From an uncultured Rhizobiaceae group bacterium (GTDB lineage: Bacteria > Pseudomonadota > Alphaproteobacteria > Rhizobiales > Rhizobiaceae): a stretch of DNA of 64,000 nt. The position numbers and the translations under genes are program-made. Below are positions 38,071 to 46,443 of this stretch, piece by piece; positions within the stretch are counted from its first letter, which is position 1; every line of letters begins with the position of its first letter. The DNA is taken from contig CANMVS010000014.1 of NCBI GenBank assembly GCA_947501445.1, forward strand, positions 100,946 to 164,945. The letters run 5' to 3'. The notes beneath the pieces were generated by a model, which saw only the letters and a list, made by a program, of their open reading frames with translations, made no database searches and had not been told where the DNA came from.

Positions 38071-41000
38071 ATGGCTGGTACTTTTGAAGATTTTCTCGAT
38101 GCACTGCTCGCATTTGAATCCGGTTGGGACCGGGAACGCTACAACAGTGGGGTAATTGTTGACTGGCAACTGGATCAATGGGCCGGCGGTTCTGTTGAAA
38201 CCATTTTCCCGCAATACAGCAGCTGGTCGCAACTGACAGATCAGCAGTGGGAGTCGATGGCCTATAAATCAATGAACACATTGGGATTTGTCGGCTACCA
38301 GTTTGGCGAAGCATTGCTCATTGATCTTGGTTACTATGACGATGATGTCTTTTACGGCAACGGAGCCTCAACAAATACCTGGGACGGATCATGGACCGGC
38401 AAAAACGGTGTCAGTTCACTCGACGAATTCACCACGCAGAGCGCTCAGGACGTCGCAATTCGCGAAGCCCTTGGGCATAATATGAAAATCATCGAAGCCG
38501 GCCTGTCTGCAGCAGGACAGAGCCTTGACGACTTTGTCGGCACCACCAGAACCTACAATCAAAACGGCACCGAGGTGAGCGTGCAATTGACGCTCAGCGG
38601 CATCCTGGCCGGAGCCCATCTGAGTGGTGCATACGCTGTCGTCAACCTGTTGTTGAGCGATTCCGTCGCCGCAGATGAATTTGGCACGTCCATTTTGCAA
38701 TATATAGAACAGTTTGGTGGTTTCGATACGCCCGCATCAGCCTCGCTTATAACCTATTTTGAGGACCGATTAACCGGAGACGAGGGTCTGGGAGCGCCCG
38801 GTGGCACGACGGATGGCGGCGAGACAACAGCAAATGTAACCGCCCAAACTGCAGATGTCGTCATTGACTGGGCATGGGCAAATACGCAGACCATCACAAA
38901 TTTTGATCCCGCCACCGATACAATTTTCATTGGGTGGATCACCGCATCGGATCTGGAAATTCACCAGATTGACGGCAATACGATTTTCGCCATCCCATCA
39001 AACGGCAATCAACAGACTATCTTGCAGGGTGTGTCACTGTCTGATTTGAGTGCGCAGAATTTTACCGCTCTGGATGGTAGCACCACCACAAAAATTCTCG
39101 CGCTGGTGGGCCCATCTGATGACGCTGATACCGGTTCAGGTGGAAACGATAATGGGGATGGTCATAGCGGTGGCGGCGGCTCAACCGACGACGGTAATGA
39201 TGATCCACAAACCGAACAGCCGACCACCGACACACCCGTTGCTTCCGGCAATGGCACCGCCAATGTCACTAAATCCTCCGCCACACTCGTCGTGACCTGG
39301 AACTGGGGCAATGATGCTGCATTCTCGGATTTTGACCCGATGCACGATACGATCTTCATTGACTGGTTTGGCGCCGATGATATCACAATCAGCGAATCTG
39401 ATGGCAATACCCACATCTCGATACCCGGGAACAACCAGACAATCGTTTTGAATGACATTGCACTGGCTGATCTCACCGAGCGCAATTTCACCATCATGGA
39501 CAAGGCCACAGCGGCAAAAATACTGTCCCTTGTTGGAACCGGCAATGATGACCAATCGGATGGCCAGGACGGAACTGACGATCACACACACGACGATCAC
39601 ACCGTGCCTGATACCGCCGTCATGCATATGATAACCCTCACCTCCCCATCGAAATTAATCGCGGATTTTGATCCGTCGATGGACATGTTTCATATCGAGG
39701 GTGGCATCACCGACGCTCTGCTGCAAATTACTGATGTGCCGGGCACGGGCCTGACCATAACAGTCACAGATGCCAACGGTAACATCGTCAGCACCACCAC
39801 AACCCAAAACATCCAGCTGTCGGACTTGTCGATGGCCAATTTCTCCATTGCAGAACAATCAGCTGTCAACGAAGTCGCCGCATTGCTGGGCCAGCAAATC
39901 AGCGAGCCAGGTGACAATGGCAATACCGCCATCTCCTATGATAGCGACGGATCAAACCCACCCACCATCAATGGCTCAAGCGAAGCCGGTGGAAACCGCT
40001 ATATTGCTGATTTCAACGCAGACGATATAATCGGCTTCGATGTTATCGCCGACTCCATGGATTTTGGTAGTAATTCTGTCCATGGCGTCATCACCAATAT
40101 GACGCCGGATGGCGAACTGATCATTGACAATCCCTGGTGGGATGACATGCAGATCCTCCAGAATGTCAGGATTGCCGATCTCTCAATCACCAATTTCGGC
40201 ATTGTCGGCAATGAGCACCTGAGGCAGGATATAGGTGGCGTTCTATCCTGGGAAACCGGAACCGGGCCAAGGGATCCTGATACGGTCTATATCCGTTCAC
40301 ACGCCTATGGTGCCCAGGAGGTCATCAGCAATTTTGATCCGGCCTCGATGAAGATAAGTTTTCTGTACTATGGCACACGTGAGCGCCTGTCGGTGAGCGA
40401 TACGGATGAGGGCTTGCTCATCAGCACACAACCGTCCGGCCAGAGTTTTCTATTCAGCGGTATCGCTCTGGCTGACCTGCAACCTGGAACACTGGAATTT
40501 CATCATGATCAGGTCATGGAAGACAATCTTGAAGTGCCATTCGGGTTCAATCAGGAAGACGTCACGCTGGTTTCACGCGATGGGCTGTTAACGCCGCAAG
40601 CACCTGCCGGTGAAACCACGGATGGATATCAAACACGCGATGGCGTGATGACAACATCTTCGGGATCCGGAGAGGACCCAACACCACCGACTGATGATGA
40701 GGACCAAAATGACGAAGCACAGGAACCGGTTACCGGCAATCCCGACACCGCAACATCCACCGATGGTGAAGACATCCATCTGTTGACCTGGAATTGGGGC
40801 GCAGCCGAAACCATTCAAAACTTCAACCCGCAGGAAGATGTGTTTGATTTTGGGGCGCTGGCCGCAGGTGACATCGCCCTGTCGGAAAACAATGGCGACC
40901 TGATCATTGAGGTGCTGAACAACGGCGGGCATCGCTACATTGTGGAAAACACAAGCGCTGAAGATCTCAATGCTGACAATCTGACCGCCGCCAACTGGAA

Positions 41001-41073
41001 CGACGGTGTGCTGGATGATCCGGGTGGGGTCTTCCAGCAACTGACCAGCCTTGGAAATGATGATCTGATGTAA
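38071..41073 (+). CDS. 1000-residue modular repeat protein with lysozyme-like-looking N-terminal domain
   Basis: Residues 1-235 form one domain (FLDALLAFESGWDRERYNSG, GFVGYQFGEALLIDLGYY, SGILAGAHLSGAYAVVNLL, ILQYIEQFGGFD). Its ESG motif followed by a QFGEALL segment recalls lysozyme/transglycosylase folds. About six related beta modules follow at roughly 254-335, 396-477, 517-595, 618-714, 736-811 and 898-977. Each has a W-x-W or similar strand, an xNFDPxxDxIxI motif, a short acidic turn, and an ISL(A/S)DLxxxNF closing strand. Linkers between modules are rich in Asp, Gly, Thr and His. There is no N-terminal signal peptide, so export, if any, would be non-Sec. I do not recognise a named family, and the lytic assignment is inference. 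Confidence 0.8.
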   Translation: MAGTFEDFLDALLAFESGWDRERYNSGVIVDWQLDQWAGGSVETIFPQYSSWSQLTDQQWESMAYKSMNTLGFVGYQFGEALLIDLGYYDDDVFYGNGASTNTWDGSWTGKNGVSSLDEFTTQSAQDVAIREALGHNMKIIEAGLSAAGQSLDDFVGTTRTYNQNGTEVSVQLTLSGILAGAHLSGAYAVVNLLLSDSVAADEFGTSILQYIEQFGGFDTPASASLITYFEDRLTGDEGLGAPGGTTDGGETTANVTAQTADVVIDWAWANTQTITNFDPATDTIFIGWITASDLEIHQIDGNTIFAIPSNGNQQTILQGVSLSDLSAQNFTALDGSTTTKILALVGPSDDADTGSGGNDNGDGHSGGGGSTDDGNDDPQTEQPTTDTPVASGNGTANVTKSSATLVVTWNWGNDAAFSDFDPMHDTIFIDWFGADDITISESDGNTHISIPGNNQTIVLNDIALADLTERNFTIMDKATAAKILSLVGTGNDDQSDGQDGTDDHTHDDHTVPDTAVMHMITLTSPSKLIADFDPSMDMFHIEGGITDALLQITDVPGTGLTITVTDANGNIVSTTTTQNIQLSDLSMANFSIAEQSAVNEVAALLGQQISEPGDNGNTAISYDSDGSNPPTINGSSEAGGNRYIADFNADDIIGFDVIADSMDFGSNSVHGVITNMTPDGELIIDNPWWDDMQILQNVRIADLSITNFGIVGNEHLRQDIGGVLSWETGTGPRDPDTVYIRSHAYGAQEVISNFDPASMKISFLYYGTRERLSVSDTDEGLLISTQPSGQSFLFSGIALADLQPGTLEFHHDQVMEDNLEVPFGFNQEDVTLVSRDGLLTPQAPAGETTDGYQTRDGVMTTSSGSGEDPTPPTDDEDQNDEAQEPVTGNPDTATSTDGEDIHLLTWNWGAAETIQNFNPQEDVFDFGALAAGDIALSENNGDLIIEVLNNGGHRYIVENTSAEDLNADNLTAANWNDGVLDDPGGVFQQLTSLGNDDLM

Positions 41074-41097
41074 ACCGGTCAAAGAGGCTCTTGCGTA

Positions 41098-41190
41098 ATT
41101 CAGGTTTTGACGGGTTCGGCAAAACCTGAATGCATCAACAAAATCAACGGTCGACACGGTGCCCCGTTTCACACAAACCGCGAAACGGGC
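41098..41190 (+). repeat. Dispersed palindromic element, copy 2 (complete)
   Basis: The first hairpin has ATTCAGGTTTT (41098-41108) pairing perfectly with AAAACCTGAAT (41121-41131). After the shared GCATCAACAAAATCAA spacer, a second hairpin pairs CCCGTTTC (41163-41170) with GAAACGGG (41182-41189). It fills the gap between the convergent modular-protein and SDR genes and probably terminates both. Confidence 0.85.
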
Positions 41191-41895
41191 CTAGACCGAC
41201 CGGGTTAGAGCGCCATCAATGCGGATGTTCTGCCCGGTCACATAGGCTGCTGCATCAGACCCGAGATAGGCAATCAGGGCTGAAACCTCCTCCGCATGGC
41301 CATATCGGCCCATTGGTATGCGGGCGCGTCGGTCTTCAGTTTCCGGCAGGCTGTCAATGAAACCCGGCAGCACATTATTCATACGCACATTGTCCGGGGC
41401 AAATTTGTCAGCAAACAATTTGGTGAAGCTTGCGAGCGCAGCACGAAATACACCAGAGGTTGGAAACAATGGATCCGGCTCGAATGTGGCAAAGGTGGAG
41501 ATATTGACAATGGCACCGCCGCCCTGCTTTGCCATGAGAGGTGCAACCATACGGGCCGGGCGAATGACGTTGAGCAGATAGACCTCCATGCCGTTGTGCC
41601 AGTCCTCGTCGCTGATATCCATAACCGGACCCTTGGGTCCGTGGCCTGCCGAATTAACCAGCAAATCGATACGGCCCCATCGTTCCATCGCAGCATCCAC
41701 CAGCTTTTGCAGATCGTCGACCGAGCGGTTTGACCCGGTCACCCCCAAACCGCCCAAACTTTCAGCAAGTGCAGCCCCCTTCCCGGATGAGGATAAAATT
41801 GCCACCTGATATCCGATGGAGGCCAGATGACGCGCCGCATCCGCCCCCATGCCGCTGCCACCTGCTGTTATGATCGCTACTTTATTGGCCGTCAT
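41191..41895 (-). CDS. SDR-family protein lacking the catalytic YxxxK
   Basis: This 234-residue Rossmann protein has a cofactor motif TAGGSGMG (residues 10-17), NSAGHG (81-86), and a catalytic-type serine at 133 (NIST). Where SDRs have YxxxK, this protein reads S147-G-V-F-R151, so both tyrosine and lysine are missing. The surrounding AALASFTKLFADKFAPDNVRMNNVLPG aligns with the family, so the replacement is not an alignment slip. The ATG at 41895 follows GGAGA at a good distance; a 69-residue upstream extension overlaps the divergent regulator gene and is rejected. It is transcribed divergently from a LysR-type regulator. It may be a non-catalytic or altered SDR. Confidence 0.88.
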   Translation of the reverse strand: MTANKVAIITAGGSGMGADAARHLASIGYQVAILSSSGKGAALAESLGGLGVTGSNRSVDDLQKLVDAAMERWGRIDLLVNSAGHGPKGPVMDISDEDWHNGMEVYLLNVIRPARMVAPLMAKQGGGAIVNISTFATFEPDPLFPTSGVFRAALASFTKLFADKFAPDNVRMNNVLPGFIDSLPETEDRRARIPMGRYGHAEEVSALIAYLGSDAAAYVTGQNIRIDGALTRSV

Positions 41896-42008
41896 GATGA
41901 ATTCTCCATTATCTGATAGGGCAATTATGCGCCACTCCTCGTCCCTTGACCAAACATGTCTCATGCCGCAAGACTGTAGTAAATCTATTGCCTCGCGAGA
42001 TCGAAATA

Positions 42009-42887
42009 ATGCGGAAACCCAATCTGAATGCGCTGAGAATGTTTGACGCGGCCGCAAGGCACCTGAATTTTCGTCTTGCCTCTGAAGAATTAAATCTGAC
42101 ACAGGGTGCTGTTGCCCAGCAGATAAGGCGGCTTGAGGACGATCTGGGCATTAAGCTGTTTCAGCGAAAGGCACGTGGTCTGGCTTTCACCGATGACGGG
42201 CGCAATTATCATCGGTCCATCCATCGCGCCCTGAACATAATTGATGAGGCCACACAAAATTTCGCGCGTGAGGACACACGCCTGTCCTTAAGTGTTCCGC
42301 CGTCACTTGCATCCAAGTGGCTGGTGCCACGGCTGAACACTTTTTCCGCATCTCACCCCCATGTCGATATACGCATAATCGCCAGCGATGCTTTGGCCGA
42401 TTTCAGGACTGACGGTGTTGATATCGCCATTCGCCTGGGTTCCCGCCCGCAGGGCAGCAATATCGTTGTTGTTCATTTGGCAACGCTCAACCTCGTCGCC
42501 ACATGCAATGCGGATTACGCAAAAAATCTTCGACCCATGTCCGACATAGCAGATTTCACCACACACCAACTCATCCAGGATGGCCACAATCACTGGGACC
42601 GATTGTTTCAGGAAATTGGCATCAAAGCGCAGCATCGCATGCTTCAGTTCAATCAGACCGCCCTGGCCATGGACGCTGCCGCCAATGGACAGGGAATAGC
42701 ACTGGCACCCCGACTATTGCTGGAGGCGGATCTGGCTAAAGGAAATCTGGTTGCATTATGGCAGGATGAACGGCCGGATCAGGGCGGTTATTTTGTTGTC
42801 CACCCGGTATCAGCCAAGGCAAACCCACCCAGAGATGCATTGATCAAATGGATATTTGCACAGGTACCCACAGCCGTTGTACCTTGA
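42009..42887 (+). CDS. LysR-family transcriptional regulator (GcvA-like)
   Basis: This 292-residue regulator has an N-terminal helix-turn-helix (LRMFDAAARHLNFRLASEELNLTQGAVAQQIRRLEDDLGIKLFQR). The effector domain begins SVPPSLASKWLVPRL, as in the GcvA branch, with GVDIAIRLGS near residue 140. It starts at the ATG 42009 after a GAGA site. The divergent SDR gene, with 113 bases between the starts, is the most likely target. The effector is unknown. Confidence 0.93.
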   Translation: MRKPNLNALRMFDAAARHLNFRLASEELNLTQGAVAQQIRRLEDDLGIKLFQRKARGLAFTDDGRNYHRSIHRALNIIDEATQNFAREDTRLSLSVPPSLASKWLVPRLNTFSASHPHVDIRIIASDALADFRTDGVDIAIRLGSRPQGSNIVVVHLATLNLVATCNADYAKNLRPMSDIADFTTHQLIQDGHNHWDRLFQEIGIKAQHRMLQFNQTALAMDAAANGQGIALAPRLLLEADLAKGNLVALWQDERPDQGGYFVVHPVSAKANPPRDALIKWIFAQVPTAVVP

Positions 42888-42960
42888 TCCACGACAGGTC
42901 GACAAAGGCAAAACAGGCCGTGATCGATCAACACCCAAACGATAGCCAAAGGTTTCCCTC

Positions 42961-43506
42961 ATGCGTCTTGATACACCCATTTGCGACTTCGGCTGGAAAG
43001 CGCCTGAATTCACCCTCAAGGATCCGGATGGCAACAGTTTCACCATGTCTGATCATCTGGGACAAAAGGGTCTCCTGATTGCCTTCATCTGTAACCATTG
43101 CCCCTATGTGAAAAACATCGCCGACCGGTTGGCACAGGATACGTCCGATCTTCTGTCAGAAGGTTTTGGCGTTCTGGCGGTGATGTCCAATGATTACACT
43201 GACTATGAAGCCGACAGCCCGCCCCTGATGAAGCGCTTTGCGCAGGAGCATGGTTTTGCTTTCCCCTATCTTGTCGATGAGACGCAGGAGGTCGGCAAGA
43301 CCTATGGCGCTGTTTGCATACCCGATTTCTTCGGCCTCAACAAGGATGGCGCACTGCAATATCGCGGGCGCCTGGATGACGCCGGCTTGGTCGGCAGCGA
43401 CACCAGAGACCGCACTCTCATCAACGCCATGCGACAAATCGCTGAAACAGGTCAGGGTCCGCGCGAGCAGATCGCCAGCATGGGCTGCTCCATCAAATGG
43501 CGGTGA
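42961..43506 (+). CDS. Thioredoxin-fold (AhpC/TSA redoxin) protein
   Basis: This 181-residue protein has the peroxiredoxin/thioredoxin-like fold with the redox motif CNHCPYV near residue 44. That pattern is common in a family of cytoplasmic thiol-disulfide proteins of unknown partner. The opening DFGWKAPEFTLKDPDGNSF and the later GAVCIPDFFGLNKDG agree with AhpC/TSA members. No signal peptide is present. The gene stands alone between the LysR and GNAT genes. Confidence 0.9.
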   Translation: MRLDTPICDFGWKAPEFTLKDPDGNSFTMSDHLGQKGLLIAFICNHCPYVKNIADRLAQDTSDLLSEGFGVLAVMSNDYTDYEADSPPLMKRFAQEHGFAFPYLVDETQEVGKTYGAVCIPDFFGLNKDGALQYRGRLDDAGLVGSDTRDRTLINAMRQIAETGQGPREQIASMGCSIKWR

Positions 43507-43572
43507 AGCGGATGGGGCTTAATTCGCGGTATCTCGGCCAGTCAGAAAATGTCTGATCAGGAGAAACCGAAA

Positions 43573-44016
43573 ATGATAGTCACGAAGGCGGCTACATCTG
43601 ACCTGGCGCCAATCGCAAGAATTCACCGACACGCGCGGCAACAGTCTATGCCATGGCTGCCTGACCTACATACGGCGGATGAAGATTATTGGTTTTTTGA
43701 GACAATTGTCTTTGTCAATGAGACCGTCTTCATTGCAAACATCAACAAAAAAGCTGTTGGTTTCATTTCCTATAAGGGTGATTGGTTGAACCACCTTTAT
43801 ATCGATCCCCAACACTGGTGTCAGGGGGTCGGTACTGGCCTTCTGGAAACTGTAAAGGCATCAAGCAACAGGTTACAGCTAAGAACTTTCCAACAGAACC
43901 AAACTGCCCGGAATTTTTACAAGACACGTGGATTTGTTGAACGCGAATTCACGAATGGTCAGGACTGCGAAGAAAAATTACCTGATGTTCGAATGGAATG
44001 GTGCAAAACTCTTTGA
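43573..44016 (+). CDS. GNAT-family N-acetyltransferase
   Basis: This acetyltransferase of about 147 residues has the GNAT core: a strand IANINKKAVGFISYKG, then LNHLYIDPQHWCQGVGTGLLETVK with the acetyl-CoA loop (Q-G-V-G-T-G), and the C-terminal NQTARNFYKTRGFVERE. The ATG at 43573 is preceded by AGGAG; an earlier in-frame ATG at 43549 would add eight residues. The substrate is unknown. Confidence 0.87.
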   Translation: MIVTKAATSDLAPIARIHRHARQQSMPWLPDLHTADEDYWFFETIVFVNETVFIANINKKAVGFISYKGDWLNHLYIDPQHWCQGVGTGLLETVKASSNRLQLRTFQQNQTARNFYKTRGFVEREFTNGQDCEEKLPDVRMEWCKTL

Positions 44017-44159
44017 CAGGCATTCACCCAAACGAACTGTCGGCATGGTCGGAATCAATGTCATACAGACCCCAGGAGAATTGTTCTGCAGCCCGGAGCT
44101 GCTAAATTCGGTTATTGACCATCCCTTTCGGCGAAAGCTTCCAGAAACACCACCAATCC

Positions 44160-44648
44160 TCAAACGTTGCGCGGAATTCGCAATATCTGACCCGGAAATA
44201 TAAGGTTCGGATTGGAGACAATGTGCTGGTTGGCCTGCTGAATGGGTGCCCAATCGCCACTGCCGTCAAAGTAATGTTGGGCAATAGCGCTCAATGTGTC
44301 ACCCGGTACTACCTCGTGCTCAAAATACCCCAGATAACCCGGCAGGATCATCGGCCCATAAAGGACCGGTACCGTGACCGTTGGAATTGTTCCTTCACCG
44401 CCGCCGCTGTCATCTGTCAGCGTTACAAACAACCTGTTGAGCGTGAAGGCGGCGCTATCAGGTATCGAGATACTCGCCTGAAACTGCCGTATGGACGTGC
44501 CGCCAACTGTCGCTGCGCCAATGATTTCATCATGGCCATCGCTCACTGTGATCGTCAAGTGGGCTTCAAATCCAACCGCATTGCCAGCAATGAGAATTTC
44601 ATTGCTGACCAGATCAAAGGGTTGGGGTTGTTGAATATCAATGTTCAT
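44160..44648 (-). CDS. Gmad2 (Ig-like) plus LysM domain protein
   Basis: This 162-residue protein has an N-terminal immunoglobulin-like spore-germination-associated (Gmad2) domain at about 1-95 (IQQPQPFDLVSNEILIAGNAVGFEA). A C-terminal LysM at about 113-161 reads HEVVPGDTLSAIAQHYF and ends NLIFPGQILRIP. LysM binds peptidoglycan or chitin-like glycans. No signal peptide precedes the Gmad2 domain, so either export is unconventional or the protein acts inside the cell. The ATG at 44648 has GGAGG eight bases upstream. It converges on the GNAT gene. Confidence 0.88.
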   Translation of the reverse strand: MNIDIQQPQPFDLVSNEILIAGNAVGFEAHLTITVSDGHDEIIGAATVGGTSIRQFQASISIPDSAAFTLNRLFVTLTDDSGGGEGTIPTVTVPVLYGPMILPGYLGYFEHEVVPGDTLSAIAQHYFDGSGDWAPIQQANQHIVSNPNLIFPGQILRIPRNV

Positions 44649-44758
44649 TGTCGCCACCTCCATCTATTGAAATACAAGCCACGACGAACGGTGTAGAGAC
44701 CCTTCATGCCGTTTTGATGGCATCAGCACAAATCCCCACTTTTTCCTCTGCATCACAT

Positions 44759-45130
44759 TCAAAAATCACAAACGACGCGTTCCGTCTTGTCCGGGTTTCG
44801 GCACAGATTTGATTCAACGACAACATTACCAATTTCATATGTACGCCCAGTGCCAAATTTCTTCCTGGCAGCGGTTTCTGCCGTTGCCATATCAACCCCA
44901 CCGTCACCTACCGCCACGATGAATCGGGCAAGTGTCAATGCCCCTGACAGGCGTTCGTATTCGTCCGGAGTCATGCAAATCACCGTGCATTGCCTGTCTG
45001 ACTGTGCCGCACACAGCTCAATATTGACAAAAACATCTGCATTCTGCTCGGAACCAAAACAAACAGCCGCCAGCGCTGCGTTTCCAAGGAACAAAAAACT
45101 GACAATGGACAGACAGATAATCCGGATCAT
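44759..45130 (-). CDS. Small secreted protein of unknown function
   Basis: This 123-residue protein begins with a clear Sec signal peptide (MIRIICLSIVSFLFLGNAALA). Five cysteines follow in the mature part, including a CTVIC pair, so disulfides in the periplasm are likely. AGGAG precedes the ATG at a good distance. I recognise no family. It lies upstream of the Gmad2-LysM gene on the same strand, with about 110 bases between them. Confidence 0.75.
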   Translation of the reverse strand: MIRIICLSIVSFLFLGNAALAAVCFGSEQNADVFVNIELCAAQSDRQCTVICMTPDEYERLSGALTLARFIVAVGDGGVDMATAETAARKKFGTGRTYEIGNVVVESNLCRNPDKTERVVCDF

Positions 45131-45394
45131 GATGTCATCTCCTGTTGCATTTTAAGAAACACAATCAAAGTACCACATATCAAGGCTTCCCGGGTTCAAG
45201 TTTGCGTGGTTTGCTCTCTCCAGCCGTTGTCCACGGCAACGTTTGGACGGATGTTCGGGCTGACGAATTTGGCCGCCAGCAACTTGATATGAATCAAGCC
45301 AGGGACGCTGCAATGTTGTAATACATCCTCAGCCATGCAACGTGGCTGAAACTGCGGTGGTGGCAAAACAGATCCTGCAAACGGGAGACGATCT

Positions 45395-45910
45395 ATGAAA
45401 ATCGCGATTGTCAGCTCTTCTGAGCGAGGAGAGACCGATCGGTTGCTTTCGCAATTGGCGGCTCGATTACAAGACGAGGGTTCCCGTCTGGCAGGCGTGG
45501 TCAAAATACTGGACGAGGTTCCCGCTGAAAGTGATGATCCGTGTGACATGGATGTGCGTGTTTTGCCGAACGGTCAGGCAATCCGCATCACCCAGTCACT
45601 GGGTCGACAGGCAAAGGGTTGTCGGCTTGATCCGGGCGCACTTGCCAACGCGGTTGCGGCAGTCGAGGTGGTGGCCACGCAGCCGTACGATCTGTTTGTC
45701 CTTAACAAGTTTGGACCACAAGAAGCAGAAGGGCGCGGGTTCTGTGACGCCATCGGTACCGCTCTGGAAAAGGAGCGGCCTGTCCTGGTTGGCGTCGGCA
45801 AGGCCAATCGCCAGGCATTCGACGCTTTTTCCGACGGGTTGGCCGAGGTTTTATCACCCGAGCCAGAGGCAATTTATCAATGGTGTCAAAAGGCAATGGC
45901 AAAAGAATAA
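45395..45910 (+). CDS. DUF2478 family protein
   Basis: This 171-residue cytoplasmic protein matches the DUF2478 family. It has the opening strand IAIVSS, LAGVVKILDE, the DMDVRVLPNG segment, LDPGALANAVAAVE, and FVLNKFGPQEAEGRGFCDAIGTAL. Family members often lie next to molybdate-transport genes and have a P-loop-NTPase-like fold without a full Walker motif. No molybdate gene is visible here. GGAGA precedes the ATG. Confidence 0.86.
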   Translation: MKIAIVSSSERGETDRLLSQLAARLQDEGSRLAGVVKILDEVPAESDDPCDMDVRVLPNGQAIRITQSLGRQAKGCRLDPGALANAVAAVEVVATQPYDLFVLNKFGPQEAEGRGFCDAIGTALEKERPVLVGVGKANRQAFDAFSDGLAEVLSPEPEAIYQWCQKAMAKE

Positions 45911-46040
45911 CTGCGCCATTGCACACCCGTTGAAAATGGAAAGGCAACCGGACCACCCGATTGCCCCCCATATGCAAAAATTATCATGCGGTTCCAATTC
46001 AACCTATCGTGAGTGCCATGCACTATCCCTTGCCGGAGCA

Positions 46041-46132
46041 ATTCAGGTTTTGACGGTTTCGGCAGAACCTGAATGCATCAACAAAATCAAATTCTGCACC
46101 CGTTGTCCCGTTTCTGACAAAACGTGAAACGG
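46041..46132 (+). repeat. Dispersed palindromic element, copy 3 (complete)
   Basis: The first hairpin pairs ATTCAGGTT (46041-46049) with AACCTGAAT (46066-46074). The spacer GCATCAACAAAATCAA is identical to copy 2. The second hairpin pairs CCGTTTC (46108-46114) with GAAACGG (46126-46132). It sits between the convergent DUF2478 gene and the 52-residue gene. Confidence 0.85.
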
Positions 46133-46190
46133 TCTGGAAGAATTGCATTTTGCGCCAGTACAACCAGGTATCCATCGGTATAACGCGTGG

Positions 46191-46349
46191 TCATTTCTCC
46201 GCCAGATCGCGTTTCGTGGCGGGTATCTGCCGCCAACGGTTCATGCCGCCAAGTTCGAAATTGTCAAGCAGGCCCATTTTCTTTCTGTCTGCTGAACCGT
46301 CACCTGACCTGGCATTTTTTTTGGACGTATTACTGTTTTCCTTGGTCAT
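46191..46349 (-). CDS. Small basic protein of 52 residues, unknown function
   Basis: A short frame begins at the ATG 46349 with a textbook AAGGAG eight bases upstream and ends in TGA at 46191. The product is hydrophilic and Lys/Asn/Ser-rich in its first half (MTKENSNTSKKNARSGDG). A GLLDNFELGGMNRWRQ segment follows and may be the functional part. It lies about 95 bases beyond the end of rhaI on the same strand. The ribosome site and codon context support a real gene, but I recognise no family. Confidence 0.55.
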   Translation of the reverse strand: MTKENSNTSKKNARSGDGSADRKKMGLLDNFELGGMNRWRQIPATKRDLAEK

Positions 46350-46443
46350 GTTATCAACTCCTTGGACTATAATACATGTGCGTATCACCGGTCAGAATTG
46401 AAACCCTTCCAACATTGCAAATTGGTAATGTCCGGCAGCCTGC

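Noticed and set aside
41896..42102. 69-residue N-terminal extension of the SDR-like protein
   Set aside because: It would overlap the start of the divergent LysR gene and precede a normal SDR N-terminus. GGAGA marks the ATG at 41895.
44115..44696. 193-codon plus-strand frame opposite the Gmad2-LysM gene
   Set aside because: The minus-strand protein has clear Gmad2 and LysM motifs. The plus translation does not resemble a protein family.
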